Assembly: GCA_023420895.1 (NCBI GenBank)
Contig: JAEZUY010000007.1
Location: 57,386-121,385 of the forward strand
DNA from: Bacillota bacterium
GTDB lineage: Bacteria > Bacillota > Clostridia > Tissierellales > Gottschalkiaceae
DNA length: 64,000 bases
Direction of reading: 5' to 3'
Shown: positions 26,314 to 35,875 of the stretch, piece by piece
Position numbering within the stretch: the first letter of the stretch is position 1
Layout: every line of letters begins with the position of its first letter
The notes under the pieces: model-generated
Told to the model about the DNA's origin: nothing
The model's database searches: none
What the model saw: the letters and a program-made list of their open reading frames with translations, nothing else
Program-made: the position numbers and the translations under genes

Positions 26314-26551
26314 AAATTTCGTCTATATTGTTAAATGTTCAGACGGAACTCTCTATACAGGATGGACGAATGATATAGAGAAGAGAATAGAAAAGCATAA
26401 TAAGGGACAGGGAGCAAAGTATACAAGAGCGAGGCTTCCTGTTTCACTCGTTTATAAGGAAGTTTATGAAACTAAGAGCGAAGCCATGAAAAGAGAATAT
26501 GAGATAAAGCAGATGAGCAGAAAAGAAAAGCTGATACTTATTTCTAAGTGA
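26303..26551 (+). CDS. GIY-YIG nuclease superfamily protein (UPF0213)
   Basis: An 82-residue single-domain protein of the YhbQ/YazA type. FVYIVKCSDGTLYTGWTND contains the GIY-YIG-like pair (YIV...YTG), with the conserved Arg and a later Glu (SEAMKREYEIKQM). These are structure-specific nuclease-like proteins of uncertain role. It starts with TTG inside the end of the carbonic anhydrase gene, so translation is probably coupled. Confidence 0.85.
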   Translation: MENKNFVYIVKCSDGTLYTGWTNDIEKRIEKHNKGQGAKYTRARLPVSLVYKEVYETKSEAMKREYEIKQMSRKEKLILISK

Positions 26552-26611
26552 TGGAAGTTTTCAAATCTATAATATATAATTAAATTAGACTAAGGAAAAG
26601 GTGGTGTCTAA

Positions 26612-27304
26612 TTGAAGATATTTGCAATATCAGATCTTCATCTCGACAGTTCAGGAGATAAACCGATGGATGTTTTCGGAGGAATCTGGACAGATTATGA
26701 AAAAAAGATAATTGAAAATATAGATAATTCAGTAGAAGATGACGATATAATTTTAATGCCGGGAGACCTGTCATGGGCTCTGAAACCAGAAGAGGCAAGA
26801 GCAGATTTAGAAATTATAGACAGAATGCCGGGAGTCAAATTCGTTTCGAAAGGCAACCATGATTACTGGTGGGGGACTTTGAATAAATTAAACTGTCTCG
26901 GTTTAAAAACAGTAAATTTTGTGCAGACAAATTCATACATTCATAACGGTATAGGCATTTGCGGGACTAGAGGCTGGATGGCTAAAGATTCGGAGTCTTT
27001 CACAGAAAAAGACCTGAAAATATTCAACAGAGAGCTGAACAGACTGGAAATTGCACTAGAAAGTCTTGAAGAAGCAGAGCTTGAAAAAAAGATAGTTATG
27101 ATACACTATCCTCCTTTCAATTTTTCGACAGGAGAACCTAATGAGTTTTCTGTTTTGATGAAAAAATACAGGGTAAATATATGTATATACGGTCATCTTC
27201 ATGCAGAAGGGCATCAGTTTGCAAGAGAAGGAGATATAGACGGAATAGAATATCATCTCGTTTCATGCGATTATCTGGACATGATGCCTAAGAGAATATA
27301 TTAA
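26612..27304 (+). CDS. Calcineurin-like metallophosphoesterase
   Basis: A 230-residue cytoplasmic phosphoesterase with the full set of dimetal motifs: ISDLHLD, MPGDLSWA, KGNHDYWW, a His in MIHYPPF and YGHLHAEG. The substrate is unknown; relatives cleave phosphodiesters such as cyclic nucleotides. The start is TTG with AAAGGTGGTG upstream. It is followed 14 bases later by the nfeD-like gene and may be part of that transcript. Confidence 0.9.
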   Translation: MKIFAISDLHLDSSGDKPMDVFGGIWTDYEKKIIENIDNSVEDDDIILMPGDLSWALKPEEARADLEIIDRMPGVKFVSKGNHDYWWGTLNKLNCLGLKTVNFVQTNSYIHNGIGICGTRGWMAKDSESFTEKDLKIFNRELNRLEIALESLEEAELEKKIVMIHYPPFNFSTGEPNEFSVLMKKYRVNICIYGHLHAEGHQFAREGDIDGIEYHLVSCDYLDMMPKRIY

Positions 27305-27318
27305 GAAAGAGGGATTTT

Positions 27319-27789
27319 ATGGACTCAGCTGTTTTAAGCAGTCTTTCTTCTACATCAATATGGGTAATTCTCGCTATAATATTTGCATTTATTGAAGCTG
27401 TGACACTCGGAATTGCGAGCATATGGTTCGTATTCGGAGCGCTTGCAGCGGCACTGTTTTCTTTTATAGGATTCGGACCGGCTGTTCAGATAGCCGTCTT
27501 TATAATAGTGTCTGCAGTTCTTCTGATACTTACTAGACCTATACTCGTCGACAAGTTCAATCTTGGAAAAGAAAAGACTAATGTCGATGCAATAATAGGA
27601 CAGGAAGGTATAGTAGAAGAAGAGATAGACAATATAAGAGGTAAAGGACAGGTTATGATAAAAGGACATATGTGGTCTGCGCGGTCAGCAGATTCAGAAT
27701 CCATAAAGAAGGGCAGAAGAGTTACAGTGCAGGATGTAGAAGGAGTAAAAGTTATAGTAAAAGAAGTTCCGCGTGAAGCGGCCGAATAA
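27319..27789 (+). CDS. NfeD-family membrane protein (short form)
   Basis: A 156-residue protein with three N-terminal helices and a C-terminal OB-fold domain starting at IIGQEGIVEEEIDNIRGKG. This is the short NfeD form without the serine protease domain. NfeD proteins pair with stomatin-like SPFH proteins, and such a gene follows 36 bases downstream. Roles in membrane quality or microdomain organisation are proposed for the family. Confidence 0.87.
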   Translation: MDSAVLSSLSSTSIWVILAIIFAFIEAVTLGIASIWFVFGALAAALFSFIGFGPAVQIAVFIIVSAVLLILTRPILVDKFNLGKEKTNVDAIIGQEGIVEEEIDNIRGKGQVMIKGHMWSARSADSESIKKGRRVTVQDVEGVKVIVKEVPREAAE

Positions 27790-27791
27790 AA

Positions 27792-27828
27792 GAGGAGGTG
27801 AATGCTGACTAAGTCAGCAGATACTATG
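27792..27828 (+). promoter_or_regulatory. Shine-Dalgarno / hairpin / start arrangement of the SPFH gene
   Basis: GAGGAGGTGA (27792-27801) is followed by the seven-base stem tgctgac/gtcagca (27803-27809 and 27813-27819, loop taa), then gatact and ATG at 27826. An ATG at 27802 lies only three bases after the SD and inside the stem. Confidence 0.65.
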
Positions 27829-28788
27829 TGGATAGCTATTCTTATTGTGTTAATTATTCTTATCTTAATCGTAGTAAAGAACGTAAGAGTTGTTCCTCAG
27901 GCAAATGCGTATGTAATTGAAAGACTTGGTACTTACACAGAAACATGGCCGGTTGGACTTCATATCAAAGTCCCTCTAGTGGACAGAGTAGTGAGCAAAA
28001 TATCGCTTAAAGAGCAGGTTGCGGATTTCCCGCCTCAGCCGGTTATAACTAAAGACAACGTAACTATGCAGATAGACACAGTAATCTATTTTCAGATTAC
28101 AGATCCTAAGGCATACTGTTACGGAGTTGAAAATCCTTTAAGCGCGATAGAAAATCTTACAGCGACAACACTGAGAAATATAATAGGGGATCTCGAGCTT
28201 GACCAGACTCTTACATCGAGAGACACTATAAATACTCAGATGAGAAGCATACTTGATGAAGCTACAGACCCTTGGGGAATAAAAATCAACAGGGTAGAGC
28301 TTAAAAACATAACTCCGCCTGCAGAGATTCAGAATGCGATGGAGAGACAGATGAAAGCAGAGAGGGAAAGAAGAGAATCTATACTGAGAGCCGAAGGAGA
28401 GAAAAAATCGGCGATACTTGTTGCAGAAGGGAACAAGGAAGCTGCTATTCTTAATGCTGAAGCAACAAGAGAAGCGGCTATAAGAGAAGCAGAAGGGAAA
28501 GCGGAAGCTATACTTAAAATTCAGAAAGCGAAAGCTGAAGGTATCAGAATGATAAGAGAAGCGGATCCTTCAAATGCGTATCTTTCACTTAGAGGAATGG
28601 AGGCGTTTGAAAGAGTTTCAAACGGAAGAGCGACTAAGATAATAATTCCTTCAGAAATACAAAAACTGGCAGGACTTGCAACATCAATTTCTGAAATAGT
28701 GAAAGAAGAAAACATTTCTGATAATGAAATGGCTGAAGATGTGAAATCAGAGCTTCCTGGACAGGAGATTATAGATTCTTTAAAATAA
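27826..28788 (+). CDS. SPFH/Band 7 (stomatin-like) membrane protein
   Basis: About 320 residues: one N-terminal helix (MWIAILIVLIILILIVV), an SPFH domain beginning RVVPQANAYVIERLG, and a long Ala/Glu/Arg-rich coiled coil (residues ~185-250), as in QmcA/Slp proteins that oligomerise at the membrane. It forms the usual pair with NfeD. The start is placed at 27826 because the preceding SD is followed by a hairpin that fits the five-gene pattern in this window; an in-frame ATG at 27802 would add eight residues. Confidence 0.88.
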   Translation: MWIAILIVLIILILIVVKNVRVVPQANAYVIERLGTYTETWPVGLHIKVPLVDRVVSKISLKEQVADFPPQPVITKDNVTMQIDTVIYFQITDPKAYCYGVENPLSAIENLTATTLRNIIGDLELDQTLTSRDTINTQMRSILDEATDPWGIKINRVELKNITPPAEIQNAMERQMKAERERRESILRAEGEKKSAILVAEGNKEAAILNAEATREAAIREAEGKAEAILKIQKAKAEGIRMIREADPSNAYLSLRGMEAFERVSNGRATKIIIPSEIQKLAGLATSISEIVKEENISDNEMAEDVKSELPGQEIIDSLK

Positions 28789-28804
28789 ATTTTGAAAAAT
28801 AATG

Positions 28805-28833
28805 TTGACAAAGTAAAAAATACAGATTATAAT
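28805..28833 (+). promoter_or_regulatory. Promoter of the trp operon
   Basis: TTGACA (28805-28810), 17-base spacer, TATAAT (28828-28833): fully consensus, just upstream of the T-box leader. Confidence 0.9.
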
Positions 28834-28861
28834 TCTAATTAAGTTAATATGAGATTAAATC

Positions 28862-29205
28862 GTTGAACAGAAAGAGTAAGTTTAGATGATGGTCCCAGAG
28901 AGTCCGGGATGGTGAGATCCGGATACCTTAGTCTAGACTGAATGGGTCTGTGAGAGACTTCGGGAAATAACAGTACTGAAGTACGGGAGTTAGCCGTTAA
29001 AATAACAGAGTATCGCAGGTGTATTATATCTGCCGTACTTGACAGAGCTTTGTAATAGGTGGCATAGCAGAATATTCAGATATTTTGTCCTATAGAAGGG
29101 ATGAAGTATCTTTTTTTTCGTCCTGATGCCTTTCTGTTACAGATAAAATTGGGTGGCACCACGAGTCACTTCGTCCCAATAACAGGATGAAGTGACTCTT
29201 TTTTT
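28862..29205 (+). ncRNA. T-box riboswitch with Trp specifier
   Basis: The leader carries the T-box core gggtggcaccacgag (29151-29165) next to an intrinsic terminator (stem gagtcacttcgtcc/ggatgaagtgactc, 29163-29198, then seven T). The specifier is TGG at 28943-28945, within ctgaaTGGgtctg, so uncharged tRNA-Trp is sensed. A Stem III with a T-rich loop lies at about 29098-29123. When tRNA-Trp is uncharged the antiterminator forms and trpEDCFBA is transcribed. Confidence 0.93.
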
Positions 29206-29237
29206 ATGCAATATAAAGAGAAAGTGAGGAATGAAAA

Positions 29238-30671
29238 ATGGTGAATATAGATAAAAAAAGATTTGAAGAATTAAAAGAAGCAGAAAAAATATTTCCAGTA
29301 GTAAAAGAATATATAGCAGACGAAATAACTCCCACATCGATTTTCCTCAATTTAGACGGAGAATATAAATTTCTCCTGGAAAGTGCCGCGGAAGGAGAAG
29401 GAAGAGGAAGATATACTTTCTTCGGAGAAAATCCTTTTAAGATGATAAGCAGCAAGGGACGAAAAATAAAGATAGAAAAAGAGAATGAAGATACAGAAGA
29501 GTTTGAAGGAAATTTAATAGAAGTTTTAAGAGAACAGGTAAATATAGATTATGACAGAGCCGGAGTTGAAATTCCGTTTACAGGAGGCACTGTCGGATAT
29601 ATAGGCTACGACTGCATAAGACATATAGAAAGAATACCTGAAGGGAATCCTGAAGAGATTGAAATTCCTGAATCAGTGATGATGTTTTACAGAAATACAG
29701 GAGTTTATGATCACTCAAGAGGAACACTTTCTATAATTCACAATGTTGAGAAAGATGAAGAAAGTTTTGAAGAAATAATAGAAAATATAGAAAGATTCTT
29801 CGAAAAAATTACAAAAGCAAGAACGCGGACAAATTTAAAAGAAAGAGAAAACAGAAAAGTTTTAGAACTTGATGAAACTCTCAAGAAAGAGTACTGCAGA
29901 AAAGTGGAAAAGGCAAAAGAATATATAGTTAACGGAGATATATTTCAGGTTGTTCTGTCGAACAGATTTGTGAAAGAGACTGATAAAAATGCTTTTGAGA
30001 TTTACAGAAAACTCAGAATGGAAAATCCTTCACCATATCTCTACTATTTGGACTGCAGAGATTTTCAGGTGATAGGCTCATCTCCGGAAAGCCTTGTAAA
30101 AGTAAAAAACGGAATAGTTGAAACACTTCCGATAGCAGGGACGAGACCGAGAGGAAGAGACTTAGAAGAAGACAGAATGAATGCAGAAGACCTGTTAAAA
30201 GATGAAAAAGAAATTTCTGAACACCTTATGCTGGTTGACCTTGGAAGAAATGATATAGGAAAAGTCGCTAAAAGCGGCACGGTGAATCTGACGAGATTTA
30301 AAGAGATAGAGAAATATTCGCACGTTATGCATATAGTTTCAGAAGTGAAAGGTGAACTTGCAGAAGGAAAAGATTCATTCGATGCATTTAAAGCATGTTT
30401 TCCAGCCGGAACAGTTTCCGGAGCGCCGAAGATAAGAGCAATGGAAATAATAGAAGAACTTGAAGACAGCAAAAGAGAATTATACTCGGGAGCTGCAGGG
30501 TACTTCGGATACAGCGGCGATATGGATGTATGCATTGCAATCAGAACAGTAGTTCTTAAAAATGGAAAAGCATATATACAGGCTGGAGCCGGAATAGTTT
30601 ACGATTCAGTGCCTGAAAAAGAATATATGGAAACAGTGAATAAAGCCAGAGCGCTTATGGAGGTGGTCTAA
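29238..30671 (+). CDS. trpE: Anthranilate synthase component I
   Basis: A 477-residue chorismate-using enzyme. The N-terminal feedback-inhibition motif is present (LLES near residue 51), with the catalytic C-terminal motifs PIAGTRPRG, LVDLGRNDIG and SGAPKIRAMEII. The first gene after the T-box, it meets trpD without a gap (stop TAA, then ATG). Component II (TrpG), which supplies ammonia from glutamine, is not encoded in this operon. GTGAGGA precedes ATG. Confidence 0.95.
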   Translation: MVNIDKKRFEELKEAEKIFPVVKEYIADEITPTSIFLNLDGEYKFLLESAAEGEGRGRYTFFGENPFKMISSKGRKIKIEKENEDTEEFEGNLIEVLREQVNIDYDRAGVEIPFTGGTVGYIGYDCIRHIERIPEGNPEEIEIPESVMMFYRNTGVYDHSRGTLSIIHNVEKDEESFEEIIENIERFFEKITKARTRTNLKERENRKVLELDETLKKEYCRKVEKAKEYIVNGDIFQVVLSNRFVKETDKNAFEIYRKLRMENPSPYLYYLDCRDFQVIGSSPESLVKVKNGIVETLPIAGTRPRGRDLEEDRMNAEDLLKDEKEISEHLMLVDLGRNDIGKVAKSGTVNLTRFKEIEKYSHVMHIVSEVKGELAEGKDSFDAFKACFPAGTVSGAPKIRAMEIIEELEDSKRELYSGAAGYFGYSGDMDVCIAIRTVVLKNGKAYIQAGAGIVYDSVPEKEYMETVNKARALMEVV

Positions 30672-31691
30672 ATGATAATAAGAGAAATGCTTGAAAAAGT
30701 TATAAAAGGGGAAAGACTTAATAAATTTGAGTCAAAACTGTTCATGGAGAAGATAATAAAAGGAGAAATGAAAGACTCTCAGATAGCTTCAGTTATAACA
30801 GTTCTGAAGATGAGGGGCGAGGACAAGGAAGAAATTCTAGGTTTTGTCGAAGCCATGAGAAATAATTCAAACAAGCTTCATTTAGAAGATTACACTATAG
30901 ATACATGCGGAACAGGAGGAGACGGAAAGGGAACTTTCAATATATCGACTCTAGTTTCAGTAATATCGTCGGCTGCAGGGGTTAAAGTTGCAAAACACGG
31001 AAACAGATCAGTTTCATCGAAAAGCGGAAGTGCCGATATATTGAGCGAACTCGGCTATAATATAGAACTTGAAAAGAAAGATGCAGAGAGAAGCATCAGA
31101 GAAAAAGATTTTGCATTTATATATGCACCTAAATACAATCAGTCGATGAAAAATGTTTCAGGTGTCAGAAAAGAACTTGGGATAAGAACAGTGTTTAATC
31201 TCATGGGACCGCTGATTCATCCAGGAGACATAAAAGGACAGATGGTCGGAGTTTATGACCCGAAAATAACAAGACTTTATGCCGAAGTGCTGAAATCATG
31301 CGGAAGAGAAAGAGCAATAGTGGTGCATGGAAATGAAGGTCTTGATGAAATAAGCATAAGCACTACTACTACAGTTTCAGAACTTAGAGACGGAGAGATA
31401 AAAGATTATATATTAGATCCTAGAGAATACGGATTTAAATACTATCCTGAAGAATCTATAGCCGGAGGAACACCGAAAGAAAATATGAAGATAATGTTCG
31501 ATATATTAAATGGAGAAAAAGGAGCCAGAAGAGATATAACAGTTCTTAACAGTGCGGCAGCTCTCTATGTAGGAAAAGCAGTAGATGACTATAAATCAGG
31601 AATAGAGCTTGCAGAAGAAATTTTAGACTCAGGAAAAGCGCTTAAGAAACTTGAAGATATACTCGAATACAGCAAAGGACTGAGTGCATAA
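30672..31691 (+). CDS. trpD: Anthranilate phosphoribosyltransferase
   Basis: A 339-residue enzyme joining anthranilate and PRPP. The PRPP loop DTCGTGGDGKGTFNIST and the HGNRSVSSKSGSADIL motif are clear. It is not fused to a TrpG domain, as some TrpD proteins are. Its ribosome binding site ggaggtggt lies in the last codons of trpE, so translation is coupled. Confidence 0.95.
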   Translation: MIIREMLEKVIKGERLNKFESKLFMEKIIKGEMKDSQIASVITVLKMRGEDKEEILGFVEAMRNNSNKLHLEDYTIDTCGTGGDGKGTFNISTLVSVISSAAGVKVAKHGNRSVSSKSGSADILSELGYNIELEKKDAERSIREKDFAFIYAPKYNQSMKNVSGVRKELGIRTVFNLMGPLIHPGDIKGQMVGVYDPKITRLYAEVLKSCGRERAIVVHGNEGLDEISISTTTTVSELRDGEIKDYILDPREYGFKYYPEESIAGGTPKENMKIMFDILNGEKGARRDITVLNSAAALYVGKAVDDYKSGIELAEEILDSGKALKKLEDILEYSKGLSA

Positions 31692-32449
31692 TGAATATTT
31701 TAGATGAGATAGTGGAATATAAGAAAAAACAGATAGAAGAAGAAAAAAAGCTGAAAACTTTAGAAGAATATATGAAAGAAGCTGAAAAAAGAGAAACTAG
31801 AAATTTTTTAAAATCGCTTCGCAATTCTGAAAAAATGGCTATAATTTCTGAAATAAAGAAAGCATCTCCTTCGAAAGGAGTTATAAAAGAGAATTTCAGT
31901 GTTGAAGAAGCTGTTGAAGCTTATGAAAAGGAAGATTTCAGCGCATATTCAGTTCTTACAGAAAGGAAATATTTCCAGGGAAGAGATGAATATATAAATG
32001 TAGTGAAAAAGAAATCTGAAAGACCTGTTCTGAGAAAAGACTTTATAACGGATGAATATCAGGTATACCAGGCTAAGGCTATAGGAGCTGATGCAGTGCT
32101 CCTTATAGCTGCAGTTCTTAAAGACAGATTTACTGAGTTTTTCAGACTTTCAGAGAGTCTCGGACTCTGTCCTCTGACTGAAATCCACTCGGCAGAAGAG
32201 ATAAAATATATAGAAGAGTCGAATCCTTATCTGATAGGCATAAATAACAGAAATCTTGAGACTTTCAGAACTGATATAAAGCACACTGAAGAGATAATAA
32301 AGCATATACCAGATGACAGATTTGTGATTTCAGAAAGCGGGATAAAAAATGCTGAAGATTTGAAATATCTTAGAAGTATTGGAGTCAGAGGCGCTTTAAT
32401 AGGAGAGAGTCTTATGAGAAATCTTGGAGATATAAAGAAGATATTCTGA
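31691..32449 (+). CDS. trpC: Indole-3-glycerol-phosphate synthase
   Basis: A 252-residue TIM barrel. Catalytic signatures are SEIKKASPSKG (Lys at strand 2), VLRKDFITDEYQVYQA and ISESGIKNAEDL, with the anthranilate-binding N-terminal helices. The start overlaps the trpD stop (TAATG). It is separate from TrpF, unlike the enterobacterial fusion. Confidence 0.95.
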   Translation: MNILDEIVEYKKKQIEEEKKLKTLEEYMKEAEKRETRNFLKSLRNSEKMAIISEIKKASPSKGVIKENFSVEEAVEAYEKEDFSAYSVLTERKYFQGRDEYINVVKKKSERPVLRKDFITDEYQVYQAKAIGADAVLLIAAVLKDRFTEFFRLSESLGLCPLTEIHSAEEIKYIEESNPYLIGINNRNLETFRTDIKHTEEIIKHIPDDRFVISESGIKNAEDLKYLRSIGVRGALIGESLMRNLGDIKKIF

Positions 32450-32465
32450 CAAGAGGGAATTAAAA

Positions 32466-33086
32466 ATGATAAAAGTAAAAATATGTGGACTAAAGCGCAA
32501 AGAAGATATAAAATATATTAATGGAATAGTACCGGATTATGCAGGTTTCATATTTGCAGAAAGCAGAAGAAAACTTGAGCCGGATAAGGCAAAAAGGCTT
32601 ATAAACATGCTTTCAGGAAATATAAAGGCTGTCGGAGTATTCGTTAATGAAGATATAGACAGACTTATAAAAATATATAAATATACAGGAATAGAAATAG
32701 TTCAGCTTCATGGAGATGAGGATGATGAATATATAGAGAAGATTCTTGAAGAAATTGAAATCTGGAAAGCCGTGAGAGTGAGAAATAAAGAAGATATAAA
32801 GAAAGCTGAGAGGTATTTAAAAAATCCGAAAATCAGCAAGGTTCTTCTAGACGCTTATCACGAGGAAGAATATGGAGGATCCGGAATTTCTTTTAATTGG
32901 AATCTTATAAAAGAAGATATCGACAATCTGATTCTTGCCGGAGGGCTGAATCAGGAGAATATTGAAAGAGCAGTTTTGCTTACAGAACCTGAAACGGTAG
33001 ATATTTCTAGCGGAGTAGAAACTGACGGAAATAAAGATTATTTTAAAATTAAGAATTTTGTTGAGAAAGTGAGGAATATTAAATGA
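32466..33086 (+). CDS. trpF: Phosphoribosylanthranilate isomerase
   Basis: A 206-residue TIM barrel with the catalytic Cys in [12 protein letters not shown], an Asp in [15 protein letters not shown], and the phosphate-binding [10 protein letters not shown] and DISSGVE loops. AGAGGGA precedes ATG. The end overlaps trpB by four bases (ATGA). Confidence 0.94.
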   Translation: MIKVKICGLKRKEDIKYINGIVPDYAGFIFAESRRKLEPDKAKRLINMLSGNIKAVGVFVNEDIDRLIKIYKYTGIEIVQLHGDEDDEYIEKILEEIEIWKAVRVRNKEDIKKAERYLKNPKISKVLLDAYHEEEYGGSGISFNWNLIKEDIDNLILAGGLNQENIERAVLLTEPETVDISSGVETDGNKDYFKIKNFVEKVRNIK

Positions 33087-34270
33087 GTTTAGATTATGGA
33101 AAATTTGGCGGACAGTATGTGCCGGAGGCTGTACTGAATGTACTTGATGAATTAGATAAAGCGTATAGGGAAGCAATTGCTGATGAAGAATTTCAAAAGG
33201 AATTAGATTACTATTTAAGAGATTATGTTGGAAGAGAATCTCCTCTTTACTATGCTAAGAATCTTACAGAAAAACTTGGAGGAGCTAAAATATATTTAAA
33301 GAGAGAAGACCTGAACTACACAGGAGCGCATAAAATAAACAATGCTATGGGACAGGCTCTTCTTGCGAAAAGAATGAACAAGACTAAAATAATAGCTGAA
33401 ACTGGAGCAGGACAGCACGGTGTTGCAACTGCCACTGTAGCTGCTATGTTCGGAATGGAATGCAAGATATTCATGGGTGAAGAAGACGTTAAAAGACAGG
33501 CTCTAAACGTTTATAAAATGGAAGTTTTAGGAGCAGAAGTAATATCTATCAAGACTGGTACTAAGACTCTCAATGACGCTGTCGATGAAGCGCTAAAATA
33601 CTGGGTAGAAAACATAGAAGATACTTTCTATGTAATAGGATCTGCAGTAGGACCTGCACCTTATCCAGAAATGGTAAAAGAATTCCAAAGTGTAATATCA
33701 AAAGAAGCTAAAAAACAGATAATGGAAAAAGAAGGAAGAATGCCTGACTACGTTGTAGCTTGTGTAGGAGGAGGAAGCAACGCTATAGGCATGTTCTCTG
33801 AATTCATAGACGAAGAAGGCGTAAGACTTATAGGAGCAGAAGCTGCAGGAAGAGGAGTAGATACTGACGACCATGCCGCTACTATAACAAAAGGAAGAGT
33901 TGGAATAATTCACGGAATGAAGACTTACGTTCTTCAGGACGAAGAAGGACAGATACAGCCTGTTTACTCAATATCAGCAGGACTTGACTATCCAGGAATA
34001 GGACCTGCGCACTCTTACCTTAAAGATATAAAAAGAGCAGAATACTATCCTATAACTGATGACGAAGCTGTAGATGCTTTCTTCCTGCTTACAAGAGAAG
34101 AAGGTATAGTTCCAGCAATTGAAAGTTCGCACGCTCTTGCGCAGATAGTGAAGATGATAGGCGATACTAAAAAAGATGAAATAATCATAATGAGTCTTTC
34201 AGGAAGAGGAGATAAAGATATCGCCAGAATCGCAAGAATGCACGGGGTAGATGTTGGAGACGAATATTAA
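33083..34270 (+). CDS. trpB: Tryptophan synthase beta chain
   Basis: A 395-residue PLP enzyme of the TrpB1 type. PLP Lys84 is in [10 protein letters not shown], Glu106 in AETGAGQHG, and the phosphate loop is [10 protein letters not shown]. Oddity: the residue equivalent to Salmonella beta-Lys167, which salt-bridges alpha-Asp56, is Asn164 here ([11 protein letters not shown] where TLKDA is usual). The alpha partner is changed too. Codon use is more biased (AGA, ACT, CCA) than in trpC or trpF, which suggests higher expression. Confidence 0.95.
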   Translation: MSLDYGKFGGQYVPEAVLNVLDELDKAYREAIADEEFQKELDYYLRDYVGRESPLYYAKNLTEKLGGAKIYLKREDLNYTGAHKINNAMGQALLAKRMNKTKIIAETGAGQHGVATATVAAMFGMECKIFMGEEDVKRQALNVYKMEVLGAEVISIKTGTKTLNDAVDEALKYWVENIEDTFYVIGSAVGPAPYPEMVKEFQSVISKEAKKQIMEKEGRMPDYVVACVGGGSNAIGMFSEFIDEEGVRLIGAEAAGRGVDTDDHAATITKGRVGIIHGMKTYVLQDEEGQIQPVYSISAGLDYPGIGPAHSYLKDIKRAEYYPITDDEAVDAFFLLTREEGIVPAIESSHALAQIVKMIGDTKKDEIIIMSLSGRGDKDIARIARMHGVDVGDEY

Positions 34271-35061
34271 TGAGCAGAATAGAGAAGCTTTTTTCAGATA
34301 AGAGGTCCAGAGGAGAAAATGCTCTCATAGGATATCTTACTTTCGGATGTCCTGACAATGATGCTGTTCCTGAGATAGCCCTTTCTATGGAGAAAGCAGG
34401 TCTCGACCTAATAGAAATAGGAATACCGTATTCAAATCCTGTTGCTGACGGAGAAGTCATAAGAAAAGCGGCTGAAAAAGCTCTTTCAAATGGAACTAAA
34501 GTGAGAGATGTATTTGAAGGGATAGGAAAAATAAGAGAAAATTCTGAAATGCCTATAGTTATACTGACTTATTTCAACACTGTTTTTAATTTCGGTATAG
34601 ACAGATTTTTTGAAACGATGAAAGAAAAAGGTGCAGACGGAATCATAATTCCGGATCTTCCTCTTGAAGAGAAAGATGAGATAGCAGATGCCGCTGAAAT
34701 AAACGGAATAGATATAATCCCTCTAGTAACTAGAGTTTCAAATGACAGAATAAAGAATATAGTTGCGGATGCGAAAGGATTTGTCTACTGTGTATCTATT
34801 CTAGGAGTTACAGGCATGAGAGAAGATTTAGATGCAGATCTTTCGGACTATATGGACGAGGTGAGAAAATACACAGATCTTCCAAGAGCTATAGGATTTG
34901 GAATATCGAATGGAAAAACTGCGGCAAAATTCAAAGATATTTCAGAGGGAATAATAGTTGGAAGCGCTTTTGTAAAAGAAACGCTTGAAACAGCTTCTCT
35001 CGAACAAATAATGAGTAATATAAATGCAAAAGTAAAAGAAATAAAAAATTCATTAAACTGA
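34270..35061 (+). CDS. trpA: Tryptophan synthase alpha chain
   Basis: A 263-residue TIM barrel that splits indole-glycerol phosphate. Catalytic Glu49 and Asp60 are at the Salmonella numbering positions (LIEIGIPYSNPVADG). Residue 56 is Asn instead of the Asp that contacts beta-Lys167 and takes part in inter-subunit signalling. GVTGMREDL is the mobile loop. The ATG overlaps the trpB stop by one base. Confidence 0.94.
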   Translation: MSRIEKLFSDKRSRGENALIGYLTFGCPDNDAVPEIALSMEKAGLDLIEIGIPYSNPVADGEVIRKAAEKALSNGTKVRDVFEGIGKIRENSEMPIVILTYFNTVFNFGIDRFFETMKEKGADGIIIPDLPLEEKDEIADAAEINGIDIIPLVTRVSNDRIKNIVADAKGFVYCVSILGVTGMREDLDADLSDYMDEVRKYTDLPRAIGFGISNGKTAAKFKDISEGIIVGSAFVKETLETASLEQIMSNINAKVKEIKNSLN

Positions 35062-35141
35062 TTGAAAAATTGTATATCAATGGAAAATAATTTTAATGGA
35101 AAAAATTGGTATAATAGTTTGATGAAATATATCAAAAACAT

Positions 35142-35184
35142 ATAGGCAGACACTATAAAATACAGTGTGTCTGTCTATTTTTTT
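35142..35184 (+). terminator. Terminator of the trp operon
   Basis: Stem ataggcagaca/tgtctgtctat (one G-T pair) with an A-rich loop, followed by seven T. Confidence 0.87.
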
Positions 35185-35300
35185 GAAGCAAAACGATAGA
35201 AATAATCTATTGAAAATATAAAACTAATAGGTCATATCTATAAATAAAGGGTTATAATACATTGTATAATATTAAATAGAGACAGGGGGTTTTTCATCAA

Positions 35301-35846
35301 ATGACTGAAATAGAAGTTAAAATTTTGGGAATAGACAAAGATGAAATGCAGAAAAAACTTGAAAAAATTGGAGCTGAACTGATAAGAAATGAGTATCAGA
35401 TAAATACAGTTTATGACGATGAAGACGAGTCTATATCAGCTCCTGGCTCAAAGACTTATCTCAGAATAAGAGAAACTGAAGACAGAATCAGCGGAGAAAA
35501 GAAAAAGACTTTTACTCTAAAAACTCTCATATCGAAAGAGGGTGCGAGAAAGAGTGAAGAGCTTAATGTTTCGATTGATTCTAAAGACAATCTGGAAAAA
35601 ATATTAAATTTCCTAGGCGTATATAAAAAATATGCGGGAAGCAAGCATAGAATATCTTATGAGTTTAGGGGTATAAGATTTGATATAGATGAGTGGGACA
35701 AAAACACTTATCCGGAGCCCTATATGGAAATAGAGGCTGACAGTATTGAAGCGCTTAATGAAATACTTAATTTACTTAATATTCAGGAAGAGAGCGTTTC
35801 GACAAAATCTATAACCGAACTCAGAAGAGATATCGGGCTTGAATAG
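35301..35846 (+). CDS. CYTH domain protein (class IV adenylate cyclase / triphosphatase fold)
   Basis: A 181-residue tunnel-fold protein. The signature EIEVKIL lies at the extreme N-terminus, followed by the Arg/Lys/Glu-rich strands TYLRIRET, KTFTLKTL and RYDFRGIRFDIDEW-like segments typical of CYTH enzymes acting on triphosphates (thiamine triphosphate, inorganic triphosphate or ATP). The exact substrate is unknown. It lies 30 bases before the sugar-transport genes with no terminator between, so it may be co-transcribed. Confidence 0.85.
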   Translation: MTEIEVKILGIDKDEMQKKLEKIGAELIRNEYQINTVYDDEDESISAPGSKTYLRIRETEDRISGEKKKTFTLKTLISKEGARKSEELNVSIDSKDNLEKILNFLGVYKKYAGSKHRISYEFRGIRFDIDEWDKNTYPEPYMEIEADSIEALNEILNLLNIQEESVSTKSITELRRDIGLE

Positions 35847-35875
35847 ATTTTCAAATATCAGTAGGGGGTAATTTT

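Noticed and set aside
30065..30535. Minus-strand reading frame of 156 codons opposite trpE
   Set aside because: Lies within the catalytic part of trpE and is Ser/Ile-rich as expected for antisense of this codon usage.
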